From Hyphomicrobiales bacterium (GTDB taxonomy: Bacteria > Pseudomonadota > Alphaproteobacteria > Rhizobiales > JAJFHB01): DNA of 64,000 nucleotides. This document shows, piece after piece, positions 30,552-41,497 of this stretch (position 1 is its first letter; every line of letters starts with the position of its first letter). The stretch spans positions 1 through 64,000 of the forward strand of contig JAJFHL010000308.1 of the NCBI GenBank assembly GCA_021775615.1, read 5' to 3'. The translations under genes were made by a program, and so were the position numbers. The notes beneath the pieces are model-generated. The model was not told where the DNA came from, searched no databases, and saw nothing but the letters and a program-made list of their open reading frames with translations.

Positions 30552-31336
30552 TCCGGCACCGGGACCGTATAGTTGAGCGGCAGCCGGCCGCCATCGGCGT
30601 ATATGGTCTGGCCCGAGATGTAGCTGGAATCATCCGACGCGAGGAACGCGGCAACACCCGCGATTTCTTCCGGCTCGCCGATCCGCCCCAGCGGCGTACG
30701 CGACAGGATGCGCCGGCGCATTTCTTCGTCCGTGGCGACCGCAGACAGCATATCCGTCATGATGCTCCCCGGCCCGATGGCGTTGACCCTGATGCCATGC
30801 GGCGCAAGCGACAGCGCCATCGCCTTGGTGAGCTGGTTGATCCCGCCCTTGGACACCGAGTAGGGCAGCTGGTTGGGGATGACGAAAACCGCGTTCACCG
30901 ACGACATGTTGATGATCGTGCCCGGCGCACCGCCCGCCTCGATCTGCTCCACCATCTGCCGGGCGACCGCCTGGCCCACCAGGAAACTGCCCTTGAGGTT
31001 GACCGCGATCACGCGATCGAAGTCTTCCTCCGACAGCTCGAGAAATTCGCCGCCGGCAACGATCGCCGCGTTGTTGATGAGAATGTCGACACTGCCATAA
31101 GCCTCGACGGTTCCGGTCACCAGGTTGCGGATGTCGAGCCTTTCAGTGACATCGCAGGCGGCGAACATCACGTTATGGCCCTGCTCGCTAAGGTCCGCGG
31201 CTGCGGCGGCCCCGATGTCTTCCTCAACATCGGCAAGCACCACCTTGGCGCCGTCCTCGGCCAACCGCCGCGCGCAGGCAAGCCCGATGCCGCGCGCCGC
31301 ACCGGTGACGATGGCCGTCTTGTTATCCAGTGACAT
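30548..31336 (-). CDS. SDR family oxidoreductase
   Basis: MSLDNKTAIVTGAARGIGLACARRLAEDGAKVVLAD; YSVSKGG. Confidence 0.92.
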   Translation of the reverse strand: MSLDNKTAIVTGAARGIGLACARRLAEDGAKVVLADVEEDIGAAAAADLSEQGHNVMFAACDVTERLDIRNLVTGTVEAYGSVDILINNAAIVAGGEFLELSEEDFDRVIAVNLKGSFLVGQAVARQMVEQIEAGGAPGTIINMSSVNAVFVIPNQLPYSVSKGGINQLTKAMALSLAPHGIRVNAIGPGSIMTDMLSAVATDEEMRRRILSRTPLGRIGEPEEIAGVAAFLASDDSSYISGQTIYADGGRLPLNYTVPVPD

Positions 31337-31378
31337 CTGCCCGTTCCTCCCCTCCGACCCCTCCCGCAGGCGCCCGGT

Positions 31379-33280
31379 TCAAGACCCGATACCGGCAGAA
31401 GTGAGCGCTTCTGTGATCTCGTCGAGTATCGCGGGATCGTCGATCGTCGCCGGCATGTTCCAGTCCTCGCCGTCGGCGATCTTGCGCATGGTGCCGCGCA
31501 GGATCTTGCCGGAGCGGGTTTTCGGCAGCCTTGGTACGGTCAGGGCAATCTTGAAGGCGGCAACCGGCCCTATCTTGGCGCGCACCAGCTGAACGACTTC
31601 GCGCTCGATGTCGCCGGAGCTGCGATCGACCCCGCTGTTGAGCACGATGAAGCCGGCAGGAATCTGGCCCTTCAGCTGATCGGCAATTCCGATCACCGCA
31701 CACTCCGCCACATCCGGGTGGCTCGCCAGCACCTCTTCCATGCCGCCGGTCGAGAGCCGGTGTCCGGCAACGTTGATGATGTCGTCGGTCCGCGCCATGA
31801 TGTAGACATAGCCGTTCTCGTCCTTGTAGCCGGCATCGGCGGTCTCGTAGTAACCGGGGAACGCCTCCAGGTAGCTCTCTTTGAAACGCGCGTCGTTCTT
31901 CCACAGCGTCGGCAGGCAGCTTGGCGGCAGGGGCAGCTTCACGCAGATCGCGCCGATTTCGCCATCCGCCACCGGGCCGCCCTCGTCATCGAGCACATGA
32001 ATGTCATAGCCGGGCATCGCCACCGTGGGCGAGCCGTGCACCACCGGCAGTTGGCCAAGGCCCAGCGGATTGGCGGCAATCGACCAGCCGGTCTCGGTCT
32101 GCCACCAGTGATCGATCACCGGCACCTTGAGCATGTCCTCGGCCCATTGCAGCGTGTCCGGATCGGCCCGTTCGCCGGCGAGAAACAGGGTGCGGAAATG
32201 CGACAGGTCATACTTGCCGATGAACTCGCCCTTCGGGTCTTCCTTCCGGATTGCCCGGAACGCGGTCGGCGCGGTGAACAGGGAAACCACCTTGTGGTCG
32301 GCAATCACCCGCCAGAAGGTGCCGGCATCGGGAGTGCCGATCGGCTTGCCTTCGAACAGCACGGTTGTGCAGCCGTGCAGCAGCGGCGCGTAGACGATAT
32401 AGGAATGCCCCACCACCCAGCCGACATCGGACGCCGCCCAATAGGCTTCGCCCGGATTGATGTCGTAGATGTTCTTCATCGTCCATTTGAGCGCAACCAT
32501 GTGGCCGCCATTGTCGCGCACCACGCCCTTCGGGATCCCGGTGGTGCCGGACGTATAGAGAATGTAGAGCGGATCGGTCGCTGCGACCGGAACGCACTCC
32601 GCCGCGCGCCCTTCACTCTTGGCCGTTGCCACCTGTTCCGCCCAGTCCAGATCGCGGCCGTCCGTCATCGCCGCCTCTTCCATCGGGCGCTGCAGCACGA
32701 TGCACCTGTCCGGCTTGTGTTCGGAAATCTCGATAGCTTCGTCGAGCAGGGGTTTGTAGGCAACCACTCGACCCGGCTCGATGCCGCAGGACGCGCTGAC
32801 AATGACCTTGGGGGTGGCGTCATTGACGCGGGTGGCAAGCTCCTTTGGCGCAAAGCCGCCGAACACCACCGAATGTATCGCACCGATACGGGCACAGGCG
32901 AGCATGGCGATAGCCGCTTCGGGGATCATCGGCATGTAGCAGATCACCCGGTCTCCCTTGGCCACGCCGCAATCCTGAAGCACCGCGGCAAAGGCGGCGA
33001 CCTCGTCGCGCAACTCATTGTAGGTGAATGTCTTGACCTGGTTGGTGACCGGGCTGTCGTAAATCAGCGCCGCCTGATCGCCGCGGCCGTCATCGATATG
33101 CCGGTCGATGCAGTTGTGGCACGTATTGCACTCGGCGCCGACAAACCAGCGGTCCAGGCCGTCGACCTTGGCAAAGACCTTGTCCCAGGGCTTGTACCAG
33201 TCGATCCCCCGCGCAGCCTCTCCCCAGAACCTTTCAGGATCCTTCTGCCATCCCTCGTAAACCTCGTGATACCGGCTCAT
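31379..33280 (-). CDS. prpE: propionyl-CoA synthetase
   Basis: MSRYHEVYEGWQKDPERFWGEAARGIDWYKPWDKVF; YTSGTTGIPKGVVRDNGGH; RLPKTRSGKILRGTMRKIADGE. Confidence 0.92.
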   Translation of the reverse strand: MSRYHEVYEGWQKDPERFWGEAARGIDWYKPWDKVFAKVDGLDRWFVGAECNTCHNCIDRHIDDGRGDQAALIYDSPVTNQVKTFTYNELRDEVAAFAAVLQDCGVAKGDRVICYMPMIPEAAIAMLACARIGAIHSVVFGGFAPKELATRVNDATPKVIVSASCGIEPGRVVAYKPLLDEAIEISEHKPDRCIVLQRPMEEAAMTDGRDLDWAEQVATAKSEGRAAECVPVAATDPLYILYTSGTTGIPKGVVRDNGGHMVALKWTMKNIYDINPGEAYWAASDVGWVVGHSYIVYAPLLHGCTTVLFEGKPIGTPDAGTFWRVIADHKVVSLFTAPTAFRAIRKEDPKGEFIGKYDLSHFRTLFLAGERADPDTLQWAEDMLKVPVIDHWWQTETGWSIAANPLGLGQLPVVHGSPTVAMPGYDIHVLDDEGGPVADGEIGAICVKLPLPPSCLPTLWKNDARFKESYLEAFPGYYETADAGYKDENGYVYIMARTDDIINVAGHRLSTGGMEEVLASHPDVAECAVIGIADQLKGQIPAGFIVLNSGVDRSSGDIEREVVQLVRAKIGPVAAFKIALTVPRLPKTRSGKILRGTMRKIADGEDWNMPATIDDPAILDEITEALTSAGIGS

Positions 33281-33584
33281 ACCGCCTCCCCATTGCAACG
33301 CCCGCCTCCGGCGCTCTTAAAGCATTCCGTCAGCTTTTACCCTTCACACCATTGTCCAGACCAGTCGGCGCGAATGCAAGGTCCTTCAGGTTCAACTATC
33401 GCATGAGCGTCGCGCACGTCACATGACATCGATCAACCGATTTTGCGAGGCTGGCATGGAGCGCTGGGACATTGCGAATGTTCAGGTGTAACTCTAACAT
33501 TTTCACAGCGGCGCGAACGTCTTAACATTCGCGTTCAGATATCTGCACCGCCACTTGCTCTGCGCACGAGGGAACACGATCATC

Positions 33585-35213
33585 ATGTCCACGAGCCCCT
33601 ACGACCGCGATCTCGACAAGACGCCCGCAAACTTCCAGGCGCTCTCGCCGCTCACCTTTCTTGACCGCGCGGCCGGCATATTTCCCGATCACACCGCCAT
33701 AATTCACGGCTCGCGGCGCACCAGCTACGACGCGTTCTACGCCCGCGCCCGCAAGCTCGCGTCCGCGCTGGCAAAGCACGGCGTTTCGAAAGGCGACACC
33801 GTGTCGGTCATGCTGGCCAACACACCGCCAATGCTCGAGGCGCATTACGGCGTGCCGATGACCGGGGCCATCCTCAATTGCCTCAACACCAGGCTGGATG
33901 CCGCCGCCATTGCCTTCATTCTGGATCACGCGGAAGCGAAGGTCGTCATCACCGACCGCGAGTTCGCATCCACCATGAAGGCGGCCCTGGAGCAGGCGGA
34001 CGTCGACCCGTTTGTCATCGATTATGACGACCCCGAATTTCCGCAGGACGGCGAGCTTCTCGGCGATGTCGAATACGAAGCCTTCATCGCCGACGGCGAT
34101 CCGGAGTTCCAGTGGTCCCTGCCCGCAGACGAATGGGATTCGATTGCCCTCAACTACACTTCCGGCACCACCGGCAATCCCAAGGGCGTGGTCTATTCCC
34201 ACCGCGGCGCCTACCTGATGGTGACGTCGAATGTGATCGCCGCCGACATGGGCAAGCATCCCGTCTACCTGTGGACGCTGCCCATGTTCCACTGCAACGG
34301 CTGGTGCTTTCCCTGGTCGCTGTCGGTGGTCGCGGGCACCCATGTCTGCCTGCGCTGGGTCCGCGCCGGCGCCGTCTTCGATGCTTTGGCCGACCACAAG
34401 GTGACCCATCTGTGCGGTGCGCCCGTCGTCATGTCGACGCTTCTGGGCGCGTCCGAAGAGGAAAAGCGCGATCTGCCGCACAAGGTGCAGTTCGTCACCG
34501 CCGCGGCGCCGCCGCCCGAAGCGGTTCTCGCCGGCATGGCCGACGCCGGTTTCAACGTGGTCCATGTCTATGGCCTCACCGAGGTCTACGGCCCCGCCGT
34601 CGTAAACGAGTGGCGCGAGAAGTGGGACAGTGCCAGTGCAGCGGAACGCGCCACGCTCAAGGCCCGCCAGGGGGTCCGTTACCCCTGCCTGGAGGATCTC
34701 GCGGTCTGCGACCCATCGACCATGCAGCCGGTGCCGCGCGACGGCGAGACCATCGGCGAGGTGATGCTGCGCGGTAACATCATCATGAAGGGATATCTGA
34801 AGAACCCCAGGGCCACGCGAGAAGCGCTCGCCGGCGGCTGGTTCCACTCCGGCGATCTAGGAGTCTGGCATCCCGACGGCTATATTCAGCTCAAGGACCG
34901 TTCCAAGGACATCATCATTTCCGGCGGCGAGAACATTTCCTCAATCGAGGTCGAGGACACGTTCTACAAGCATCCCGCGGTCGCCGCCGTGGCGGTGGTC
35001 GCCAAGCCGGACGACAAGTGGGGCGAGACCCCGTGCGCCTTTGTCGAGTTGAAGAACGGTGAAGATGTCTCCGCGGAGGACCTGATCAAGTTCGCCCGCG
35101 ACAATCTCGCCGCGTACAAATGCCCGCGCCACGTGGTGTTCGCTGAACTGCCGAAGACGTCGACCGGCAAGATCCAGAAGTTCAAGCTGCGCACAGTCGC
35201 CGAGGAAATGTGA
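33585..35213 (+). CDS. acyl-CoA synthetase (AMP-forming; DmdB/medium-chain-like)
   Basis: TPANFQALSPLTFLDRAAGIFPDHTAIIHG; NYTSGTTGNPKGVVYSHRGAYL; KTSTGKIQKFKLR. Confidence 0.9.
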   Translation: MSTSPYDRDLDKTPANFQALSPLTFLDRAAGIFPDHTAIIHGSRRTSYDAFYARARKLASALAKHGVSKGDTVSVMLANTPPMLEAHYGVPMTGAILNCLNTRLDAAAIAFILDHAEAKVVITDREFASTMKAALEQADVDPFVIDYDDPEFPQDGELLGDVEYEAFIADGDPEFQWSLPADEWDSIALNYTSGTTGNPKGVVYSHRGAYLMVTSNVIAADMGKHPVYLWTLPMFHCNGWCFPWSLSVVAGTHVCLRWVRAGAVFDALADHKVTHLCGAPVVMSTLLGASEEEKRDLPHKVQFVTAAAPPPEAVLAGMADAGFNVVHVYGLTEVYGPAVVNEWREKWDSASAAERATLKARQGVRYPCLEDLAVCDPSTMQPVPRDGETIGEVMLRGNIIMKGYLKNPRATREALAGGWFHSGDLGVWHPDGYIQLKDRSKDIIISGGENISSIEVEDTFYKHPAVAAVAVVAKPDDKWGETPCAFVELKNGEDVSAEDLIKFARDNLAAYKCPRHVVFAELPKTSTGKIQKFKLRTVAEEM

Positions 35214-35243
35214 GCTGGCGCATTTGGTTTTGAAGTGACTTCG

Positions 35244-35320
35244 GCACCGGCCCGCACCCCCTCCCAACCACCCGATGGCACGGTACCCTTGGGGTGGTTG
35301 GGAGGGGGAGCGGGCCGGCA
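35244..35320. repeat. long inverted repeat (dispersed family, copy 1)
   Basis: gcaccggcccgcaccccctcccaaccaccc / ggggtggttgggagggggagcgggccggca. Confidence 0.85.
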
Positions 35321-35340
35321 CAGGCATTACACAACAGTTT

Positions 35341-35769
35341 CTAACCCCTAGGCCAAAGCACCATCTGCGTGCAGCGGAAGTGGGCGATGATCTTAGCCGT
35401 TTGGTCGGAAGTGATTTCCGCATCCCAGACCTGCGTTGTGCGTCCGAGATGAATTGGTCTTGCCACGCACCGGATGGTGCCCTCCTGAGCCGTTCCCAGA
35501 TGGTTGCTCTTCAACTCCACCGTGGTGAAGCCGGACGAGCCCTCCGGCAGGCACTTCAACGCGCCATAGCCGCAGGCCGTATCGGCCAGCGCGACGACGG
35601 TGCCTGCGTGCAGAAATCCGTTCCAGGCCTTCAGAGCCGTGCTGACGTCAAGCTCGGCAATGACCTCGTCGGCCTCGACCTTGGAAAAACGCATGCCGAG
35701 GCGGCCGGGCAGATAGTCGTCGCCCGCCGCATTCCAGGCCTCGATGCCTTCGGGAAGTTTGAAATCCAT
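35341..35769 (-). CDS. PaaI-type thioesterase (hotdog fold)
   Basis: NGFLHAGTVVALADTACGYGAL, TVELKSNHLG. Confidence 0.9.
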   Translation of the reverse strand: MDFKLPEGIEAWNAAGDDYLPGRLGMRFSKVEADEVIAELDVSTALKAWNGFLHAGTVVALADTACGYGALKCLPEGSSGFTTVELKSNHLGTAQEGTIRCVARPIHLGRTTQVWDAEITSDQTAKIIAHFRCTQMVLWPRG

Positions 35770-35903
35770 GTGTGAGATCGTATCCGGTTGAGCCGGTGCT
35801 ATGTGACAAATGGCGGCCGACAACAAGGTGAGTGACAAAAAAAGGCCGCGCGTCTCGACCCCGATCGCGCGGCATATCTAACCTACTTGGATGGGCGGCG
35901 CCT

Positions 35904-36086
35904 TCAGGCAACCTGCTCCTGTTCGCTGCTGAGACGCGTTATCTCTTCCTTGATACGCAGTTTCTCGCGCTTGAGTTCCGTCAATTTAAGGGTATCCGCG
36001 AGAGGCCGTTCCAACTCTCTGTCGATTTCGGCCTCCAGCACATGATGCTTTTCGATGAGTTCAGCAAGATGCGCTTCAGTGCTCAT
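35904..36086 (-). CDS. YdcH (DUF465) family protein
   Basis: MSTEAHLAELIEKHHVLEAEIDRELERPLADTLKLTELKREKLRIKEEITRL. Confidence 0.88.
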   Translation of the reverse strand: MSTEAHLAELIEKHHVLEAEIDRELERPLADTLKLTELKREKLRIKEEITRLSSEQEQVA

Positions 36087-36264
36087 ATGCACCCTCCTTG
36101 GATTGTCGTGAGCAGACAACGCAAGTGTGACACAACCATGACGCTTTGTCGACTTGGGCACATGGCGACTGTGGACTTGAGGCTACGCACTTGGCCCGAG
36201 CGCCGCTTTGAGTCAAGATACGGATCAGCACGAGATATCCGGGAGCACATGAGCGAGGCAGCTG

Positions 36265-36471
36265 ATGATAGAGCTTGACCGCGAGCAGCTGAAACAACGC
36301 CTGACCGAACTGCGCCAGCAACATCGCGATCTCGATGCGGCGATCGACAGCCTGGAGCACGGCGGCGCCGGAGATCAGCTTCGGCTGCGGCGTCTGAAGA
36401 AGCAAAAACTGCTGCTGAAGGATGAAATTTCGGAGATTGAGGACAGTCTCCTGCCCGATATCATCGCCTGA
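36265..36471 (+). CDS. YdcH (DUF465) family protein, second copy
   Basis: LRQQHRDLDAAIDSLEHGGAGDQLRLRRLKKQKLLLKDEISEIEDSLLPDIIA. Confidence 0.85.
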   Translation: MIELDREQLKQRLTELRQQHRDLDAAIDSLEHGGAGDQLRLRRLKKQKLLLKDEISEIEDSLLPDIIA

Positions 36472-36525
36472 CGGCAAGATCGCCCGACGGCAACGCAACG
36501 CGGATCCGGCGCTCCACTCAGTTGC

Positions 36526-37248
36526 TCAGTCGAACTCCAGCCGGCCTTTTTGCTCGTACATGGAAAGATCGGCGCGCGCCATCACCTCCGCGCCGTCAGC
36601 GCCGTCCTCGAGTGCCGCCGTCCCCGCCGAGGCCGACATTCTCAGCACCTTGTCTTCAAATGTCACGCCCATGGCCTTGATGAGCTCCAGCAGTGATTCG
36701 GCTTTGGTGATCGCAACGTCGACCGGGGTCTGCATCAGCAGGACCGCGAATTCGTCACCGCCAATGCGCGCCACCAGATCCGACTGACGGGTGTTCTCGA
36801 GCAGCAGGTCGACCACCGCGTGCAGCACCGCATCGCCCGCGGCATGGCCATGCACGTCATTGACCTCCTTGAAGTGGTCGAGATCGATATAGATCAGGCT
36901 CGCCGTCCCGCCATAGCGCTTGACGTAGGACATCATACGTTCGAGTTCGCGTTCGAAGGCGCGGCGATTAAGGGCCGGAACCAGAGGATCCTGGTCCGCC
37001 ATGTCTTCTGCATCGCGCAGGCGCTTGCGCGACTGTTCAAGATCACGTTTCAGCCGGTCGACTTCACCCATCAGGGTCATGACCGCCTGCTGCACGCGCG
37101 GGGTCAGTTCCTCTGACGGAATTCCCATGATGGATGCAGAGTCACGGGTGACGTGCCCGCCCCGATCCGGTGTGGTCACCGCATCACGCGCAGTTTGCCC
37201 CTTGACCGTGGCGGGCCCGGTAACCCGCGGTGTCTCACCAATCTTCAT
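36526..37248 (-). CDS. GGDEF diguanylate cyclase
   Basis: [18 protein letters not shown]..., [25 protein letters not shown]. Confidence 0.93.
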   Translation of the reverse strand: MKIGETPRVTGPATVKGQTARDAVTTPDRGGHVTRDSASIMGIPSEELTPRVQQAVMTLMGEVDRLKRDLEQSRKRLRDAEDMADQDPLVPALNRRAFERELERMMSYVKRYGGTASLIYIDLDHFKEVNDVHGHAAGDAVLHAVVDLLLENTRQSDLVARIGGDEFAVLLMQTPVDVAITKAESLLELIKAMGVTFEDKVLRMSASAGTAALEDGADGAEVMARADLSMYEQKGRLEFD

Positions 37249-37440
37249 GGTGCTCTCCGTACCCTGCATCTGTGTTGACGGTGCAGTTGACGGTGCCTTC
37301 GACGTCGAATCATGGGGAGTATACCGCTAATCGCCGATTTTTAATATCTGCTTCATTCTGCCCCTCTTCGGTGCGGAGCATTTATGTGATATGTCCGCCA
37401 TCTTCTGGACCAACTGACCACGCGCGAAGGGACAACAAAG

Positions 37441-37928
37441 TGAGCGATCCGCAAGTTTCCATCATCATGGGCAGCCAGTCCGACTGGCCAACGATGAAGA
37501 ATGCTTCCACCACACTCGACGAGTTGAAGGTTCCGCACGAATGCAGGATCATATCGGCACACCGCACACTGAGCCGGTTGGTCGACTACATGGCAACGGC
37601 CCGTGAGCGCGGCATCAAGGTGATGATCGCCGGCGCCGGCGGAGCGGCGCACCTGGCCGGCGTGACCGCCGCCATGACGACGCTTCCGGTGTTCGGCGTT
37701 CCGATTGAGACCAAGTCGCTGGGAGGTCAGGATTCCCTCTTGTCGATGGTCCAGATGCCCGGTGGCATTCCGGTCGGCACGCTTGCCATCGGCCGTGCCG
37801 GCGCGGTCAACGCGGCCCTGCTCTCCGTCGCCGTACTCGCCCTCAGCGACGACGCCCTGGAGAAACGGCTCGTGGACTGGCGCCAAGCCCGTGCTGACGC
37901 CGTGCCGATGGAACCGAAGGACGAATAG
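37441..37928 (+). CDS. purE: 5-(carboxyamino)imidazole ribonucleotide mutase (GTG start)
   Basis: [66 protein letters not shown]. Confidence 0.95.
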
Positions 37929-38123
37929 ACGGACCCGGCAAAAAAGCATCCTGCGGCAAGTATTCGTGCCTTCCATTATGGACAAGGCACATCGGTTTTG
38001 TTAGAGAGGCCTCGATCGGCTACACTGGTATTGGTGTAGGCGGGCGGTTGTTTGTGCCTCGTTAACATTCACCGCGTAAGCGTTCATGGTTTATTGGCCC
38101 GTTGAAAGGAGCGGAGATCCGAA

Positions 38124-38345
38124 GTGCAGGTACTTGTCCGAGATAACAACGTCGATCAGGCGCTCAAGGCGCTGAAGAAGAAGATGCAGCGCGAAGGCAT
38201 CTTCCGTGAGATGAAGCTCCGAAATCATTATGAAAAGCCGTCCGAGAAAAGGGCGCGCGAGAAGGCAGAAGCGGTTCGCCGTGCCCGCAAGCTGGCACGC
38301 AAGCGCGCTCAGCGCGAAGGCCTTGCTCCCGGCAAAGGCCGCTGA
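38124..38345 (+). CDS. rpsU: 30S ribosomal protein S21
   Basis: [56 protein letters not shown]. Confidence 0.95.
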   Translation: MQVLVRDNNVDQALKALKKKMQREGIFREMKLRNHYEKPSEKRAREKAEAVRRARKLARKRAQREGLAPGKGR

Positions 38346-38419
38346 CAGAGCACACTCAGTTCACTTGATCTCGAGCGCCGGTGCCGCCCCCGGGCGGTGT
38401 CGGACGGTGTCCGTTCGTC

Positions 38420-39589
38420 TCAGGGCGCCAGCACTTCGCGGTCTTCGGCGATGCCCTTCAATCCGAAACGCCCAAGAGATTCAAACTTTCCACCATGTAC
38501 CGACGCAAAGTCGGCCGACACCAGGACAGGACGGCTCAGCTCGCGCGTCAGGCTCTCAATGCGGCTGGCAAGGTTGACAGCGGGGCCAATCACCGTGAAG
38601 TCGAGGCGGTTTTTCCCTCCGACATTTCCGTAGAGCACGTCGCCGAAATGGAGCGCTATTCCGAATCCGATCTCCGGCGCGCCGCGCCGGCTTCTCGCAT
38701 CGTTCCGATCCGCCATTTCACGTTGAGTTCGGTGCGCCGCCGCGAGCGCCCGTTCTGCCGCCGCCCGGTCGCCGGCATCATCAGGCTGGAAAATCGCCAT
38801 CACGGCGTCGCCGATGAATTTCAGCACTTCGCCGTTCTCCGCTTCAACCGCCTCCGTCACAACCTCGAAGTAGTCGTTCAGCAGATCGATAAGGTCCTGT
38901 CCCGGCAACGCCTCGGAGAGCGCGGTGAACCCTTTCAGGTCCGAGAACCAGATCGCCGCGCGGATCGTCTCCTGCATGCCCCTCCGGATGGCGCCGTCCG
39001 CCACCCGCCGCCCCGCAACCGGCCCGACATAGGTGTCGAGCAGAGTGCCGGTTATGACCCGCGCATGCAGCGCCTCCTCGATCACCGCGACGTAGGGCCG
39101 GATCGCCTCCAACACCCCAAGCGCGTTCGCACCGAACCCTCCGGGCCGGTCGGTCGCATAGCTGACCGCCTTGGTCGTGCCGTCGGAGAACGGCAGGGGC
39201 ATGACCACATAGTCGGTCAGGCCCTCGGCGCGAAGGTCGGCCAGCACGCCGAACTCGCCATCGACGGGAGGCGCTTCCAGGGGGCAATGGACAGTGCGGC
39301 TTTCGTTGTAGACCACTTTCAGCGGTGAGTTGTCGAACTGGTGCGCGGTTTCCGGCGTCATCCGATAGGAGCGGCCGGTCGTGCCCTTTCCGTGTTCCCA
39401 GAGGCCGGAGAACGAGTCCACGTTGGGATGCAGTGTCGGCACGCCGGTGGTGATGCGGGTGACCCCGAGACCCGAGCCGTGTAGCCGCTCGCCGAAGAGC
39501 CTCAGATAATCGGCCGGGTTGGCAATGAAGCGCGCTTCGTGGATCAGCCACGCGCACAGTTCATCGGCACTGGAGGGGTCCTCGATCAT
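38420..39589 (-). CDS. adenylate/guanylate cyclase domain protein
   Basis: AIWFSDLKGFTALSEALPGQDLIDLLNDYFEVV...GEVLKFIGDAVMAIF...HFGDVLYGNVG. Confidence 0.92.
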   Translation of the reverse strand: MIEDPSSADELCAWLIHEARFIANPADYLRLFGERLHGSGLGVTRITTGVPTLHPNVDSFSGLWEHGKGTTGRSYRMTPETAHQFDNSPLKVVYNESRTVHCPLEAPPVDGEFGVLADLRAEGLTDYVVMPLPFSDGTTKAVSYATDRPGGFGANALGVLEAIRPYVAVIEEALHARVITGTLLDTYVGPVAGRRVADGAIRRGMQETIRAAIWFSDLKGFTALSEALPGQDLIDLLNDYFEVVTEAVEAENGEVLKFIGDAVMAIFQPDDAGDRAAAERALAAAHRTQREMADRNDARSRRGAPEIGFGIALHFGDVLYGNVGGKNRLDFTVIGPAVNLASRIESLTRELSRPVLVSADFASVHGGKFESLGRFGLKGIAEDREVLAP

Positions 39590-39735
39590 GGCCGCACCTT
39601 ATTCGACCTGCGCCCGGTTTCAAGCAACGTCGAGCGCTGATTAACGTCGCCAACAAGGGTCACCAACCACCGTCTTCCGTTTCGCCGCCGCTTGCTTTAC
39701 GATTCCGCCTGCACATAGGAGTTGAGACCCCCGCG

Positions 39736-40449
39736 ATGCCGGTTCGTTTTTTCAATAGTTCGACACACGCCGCCCACACCGTGCTGGCGGCGGCACTCGC
39801 CTGCGGGTTGACGGTGGCCCTTGCCGGACCGGCGGCGGCGGCGCCGAAAGTTTCAGTCAAGACTGTTTACTACACCGTGCACGGAAATACTCCGCAGGCC
39901 ATGCTCTCCTACATGCAGCGCAACGGTCCGCATGGCGAGGCCGGCCGGGCACTTGGAACAACCAGCGTCTCGACCGGATACAAAATGACCCTGGTTCCGG
40001 TGAGCGGAGGGTGCGTGATCCGCGATTACAAGCTCGAAGTGGCGATCACCATAAACCTGCCGAGGCTGGCGCCGGGGCAGAAACTCAGTGCATCGGTGCG
40101 TGCGCGATGGAACGGCCTCGCCGCCTTCGTGCGGGTCCACGAAAACCACCACAAGTCGGTAAATCTGAAATGCGCCAGGCGGACCGACCAGCGGGTGCGT
40201 TCAATCAGCCGCAAGCTGTCATGCAGCGCGGCTCGTGCGCGGGTCCGGACCATCTTCGCCGAAGAGAACGCCAAATGCGGGCGCATCCATGACGCCTTTG
40301 ACCAGCGCGAGGCCAAGCGGATCGCCAACCTGCCCTTTATTCGGCAGGCAGCGGCGCCGGAAGCCGCACCGCGGCGGACCAGAACCCGGCAAACCCGCAC
40401 CACACGCCGCAGCATCCCAACGCCGGTCGCCGGCCGCGACCTTAAGTAG
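39736..40449 (+). CDS. DUF922 family secreted putative Zn-dependent protease
   Basis: Signal peptide; TVYYTVHGNTPQAMLSYMQRNGP; HENHH motif; basic C-terminus. Confidence 0.82.
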   Translation: MPVRFFNSSTHAAHTVLAAALACGLTVALAGPAAAAPKVSVKTVYYTVHGNTPQAMLSYMQRNGPHGEAGRALGTTSVSTGYKMTLVPVSGGCVIRDYKLEVAITINLPRLAPGQKLSASVRARWNGLAAFVRVHENHHKSVNLKCARRTDQRVRSISRKLSCSAARARVRTIFAEENAKCGRIHDAFDQREAKRIANLPFIRQAAAPEAAPRRTRTRQTRTTRRSIPTPVAGRDLK

Positions 40450-40575
40450 GACAAGACTGACAGAAAAATACGGGGCCCGCCGATCTCGAAGGCTTGAAAC
40501 CGCGCTCACGGACCCCACATAAAGTCGTGAAGAGAATTGATACTCCCCTTCACCCCGAGCGCAAGATATTCCCCT

Positions 40576-40612
40576 CTAAACCCCGGCGACAGGCCGGGGT
40601 TTTGCTTTTTCG
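40576..40612 (+). terminator. intrinsic terminator
   Basis: aaaccccgg-cgaca-ggccggggtttt followed by T-rich tract. Confidence 0.7.
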
Positions 40613-40626
40613 GGGCCGCTCGGCCT

Positions 40627-41430
40627 TCAGTCGGTCAGCTCGTCAATGAACTGCTCAACCCGGGCCCGCACCACCGGAACATCGAGCTCATTGTGTCCGG
40701 CGTTCGGTATCGCCATGAACTGTTTCGGCTCGAGGGCATCCTCATAGAGCTTCTTGCCCAGGGCAAACGGCACCACCTGATCGGTCTCGCCGTGAATGAC
40801 CAGCACCGGCGCGCCGACAAACTTGATGTGGTTGAGCGATTCGAAACGGTCCTTCATAAGCCACCGCGCCGGCAGATAGGGGTAGGTCTTCACCGCCACG
40901 TCGACCGCGGAGGTGAACGGTGCTTCAAGGATCAGCGCGCGCACTTCGCGCTGGCTCGCGGTCTGCACCGCAACGGCGGAGCCCAGTGATTCGCCGAACA
41001 GGATGATGCTCTCCCCCGGCACGCCGCGTTGCGCCAGTTGCTGATAGGCGGCAAGGCCATCGGCCACCAGGCCTTCTTCATGCGGCGATCCGGCGCTGCC
41101 GCCATAGCCCCGGTAGTTGAGGAACAAGAAGCCGTATCCCTTGGCGGCGATGTATTTCATGCGGTCGGCGCGCCATGCCACCGACCCGGCATTGCCGGGG
41201 AAATAGAGCACCGTCGGCTCGCCCGGCGCTGCCGCTTTGTACCAGGCGACGAGGTCAACCCCGTCACCGGAGGGAAACCAGATCTCATCCGCATCGATCT
41301 GGACGATCTCCGGCGCGACGCGCTGGGCGTCGGGAAAATACATCATGCTGCGCTGGCGCAGATAGGCCGCCACGACCACGGCGACGTAAAGCCCCACAAT
41401 GGCAACTATGATACTGGTCATACGGCGCAT
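40627..41430 (-). CDS. alpha/beta hydrolase (BEM46/ABHD13-like)
   Basis: LYFPGNAGSVAWR, LNYRGYGGSAGSPHEEGL, GESLGSAVA. Confidence 0.9.
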   Translation of the reverse strand: MRRMTSIIVAIVGLYVAVVVAAYLRQRSMMYFPDAQRVAPEIVQIDADEIWFPSGDGVDLVAWYKAAAPGEPTVLYFPGNAGSVAWRADRMKYIAAKGYGFLFLNYRGYGGSAGSPHEEGLVADGLAAYQQLAQRGVPGESIILFGESLGSAVAVQTASQREVRALILEAPFTSAVDVAVKTYPYLPARWLMKDRFESLNHIKFVGAPVLVIHGETDQVVPFALGKKLYEDALEPKQFMAIPNAGHNELDVPVVRARVEQFIDELTD

Positions 41431-41497
41431 TTCCCCTACCACTCGATTGCACCCGGCAGCATTGCGCAACACGCAACCCGGGTCAAACGGCTAGACC

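Noticed and set aside
31718-33406. 562-aa plus-strand ORF antisense to prpE
   Set aside because: Antisense shadow of a conserved acyl-CoA synthetase.
35244-35320. sigma-54 promoter (tggcacggtaccctt)
   Set aside because: TGGCAC is present but the TTGC element is not at the required spacing; it lies in the loop of the inverted repeat.
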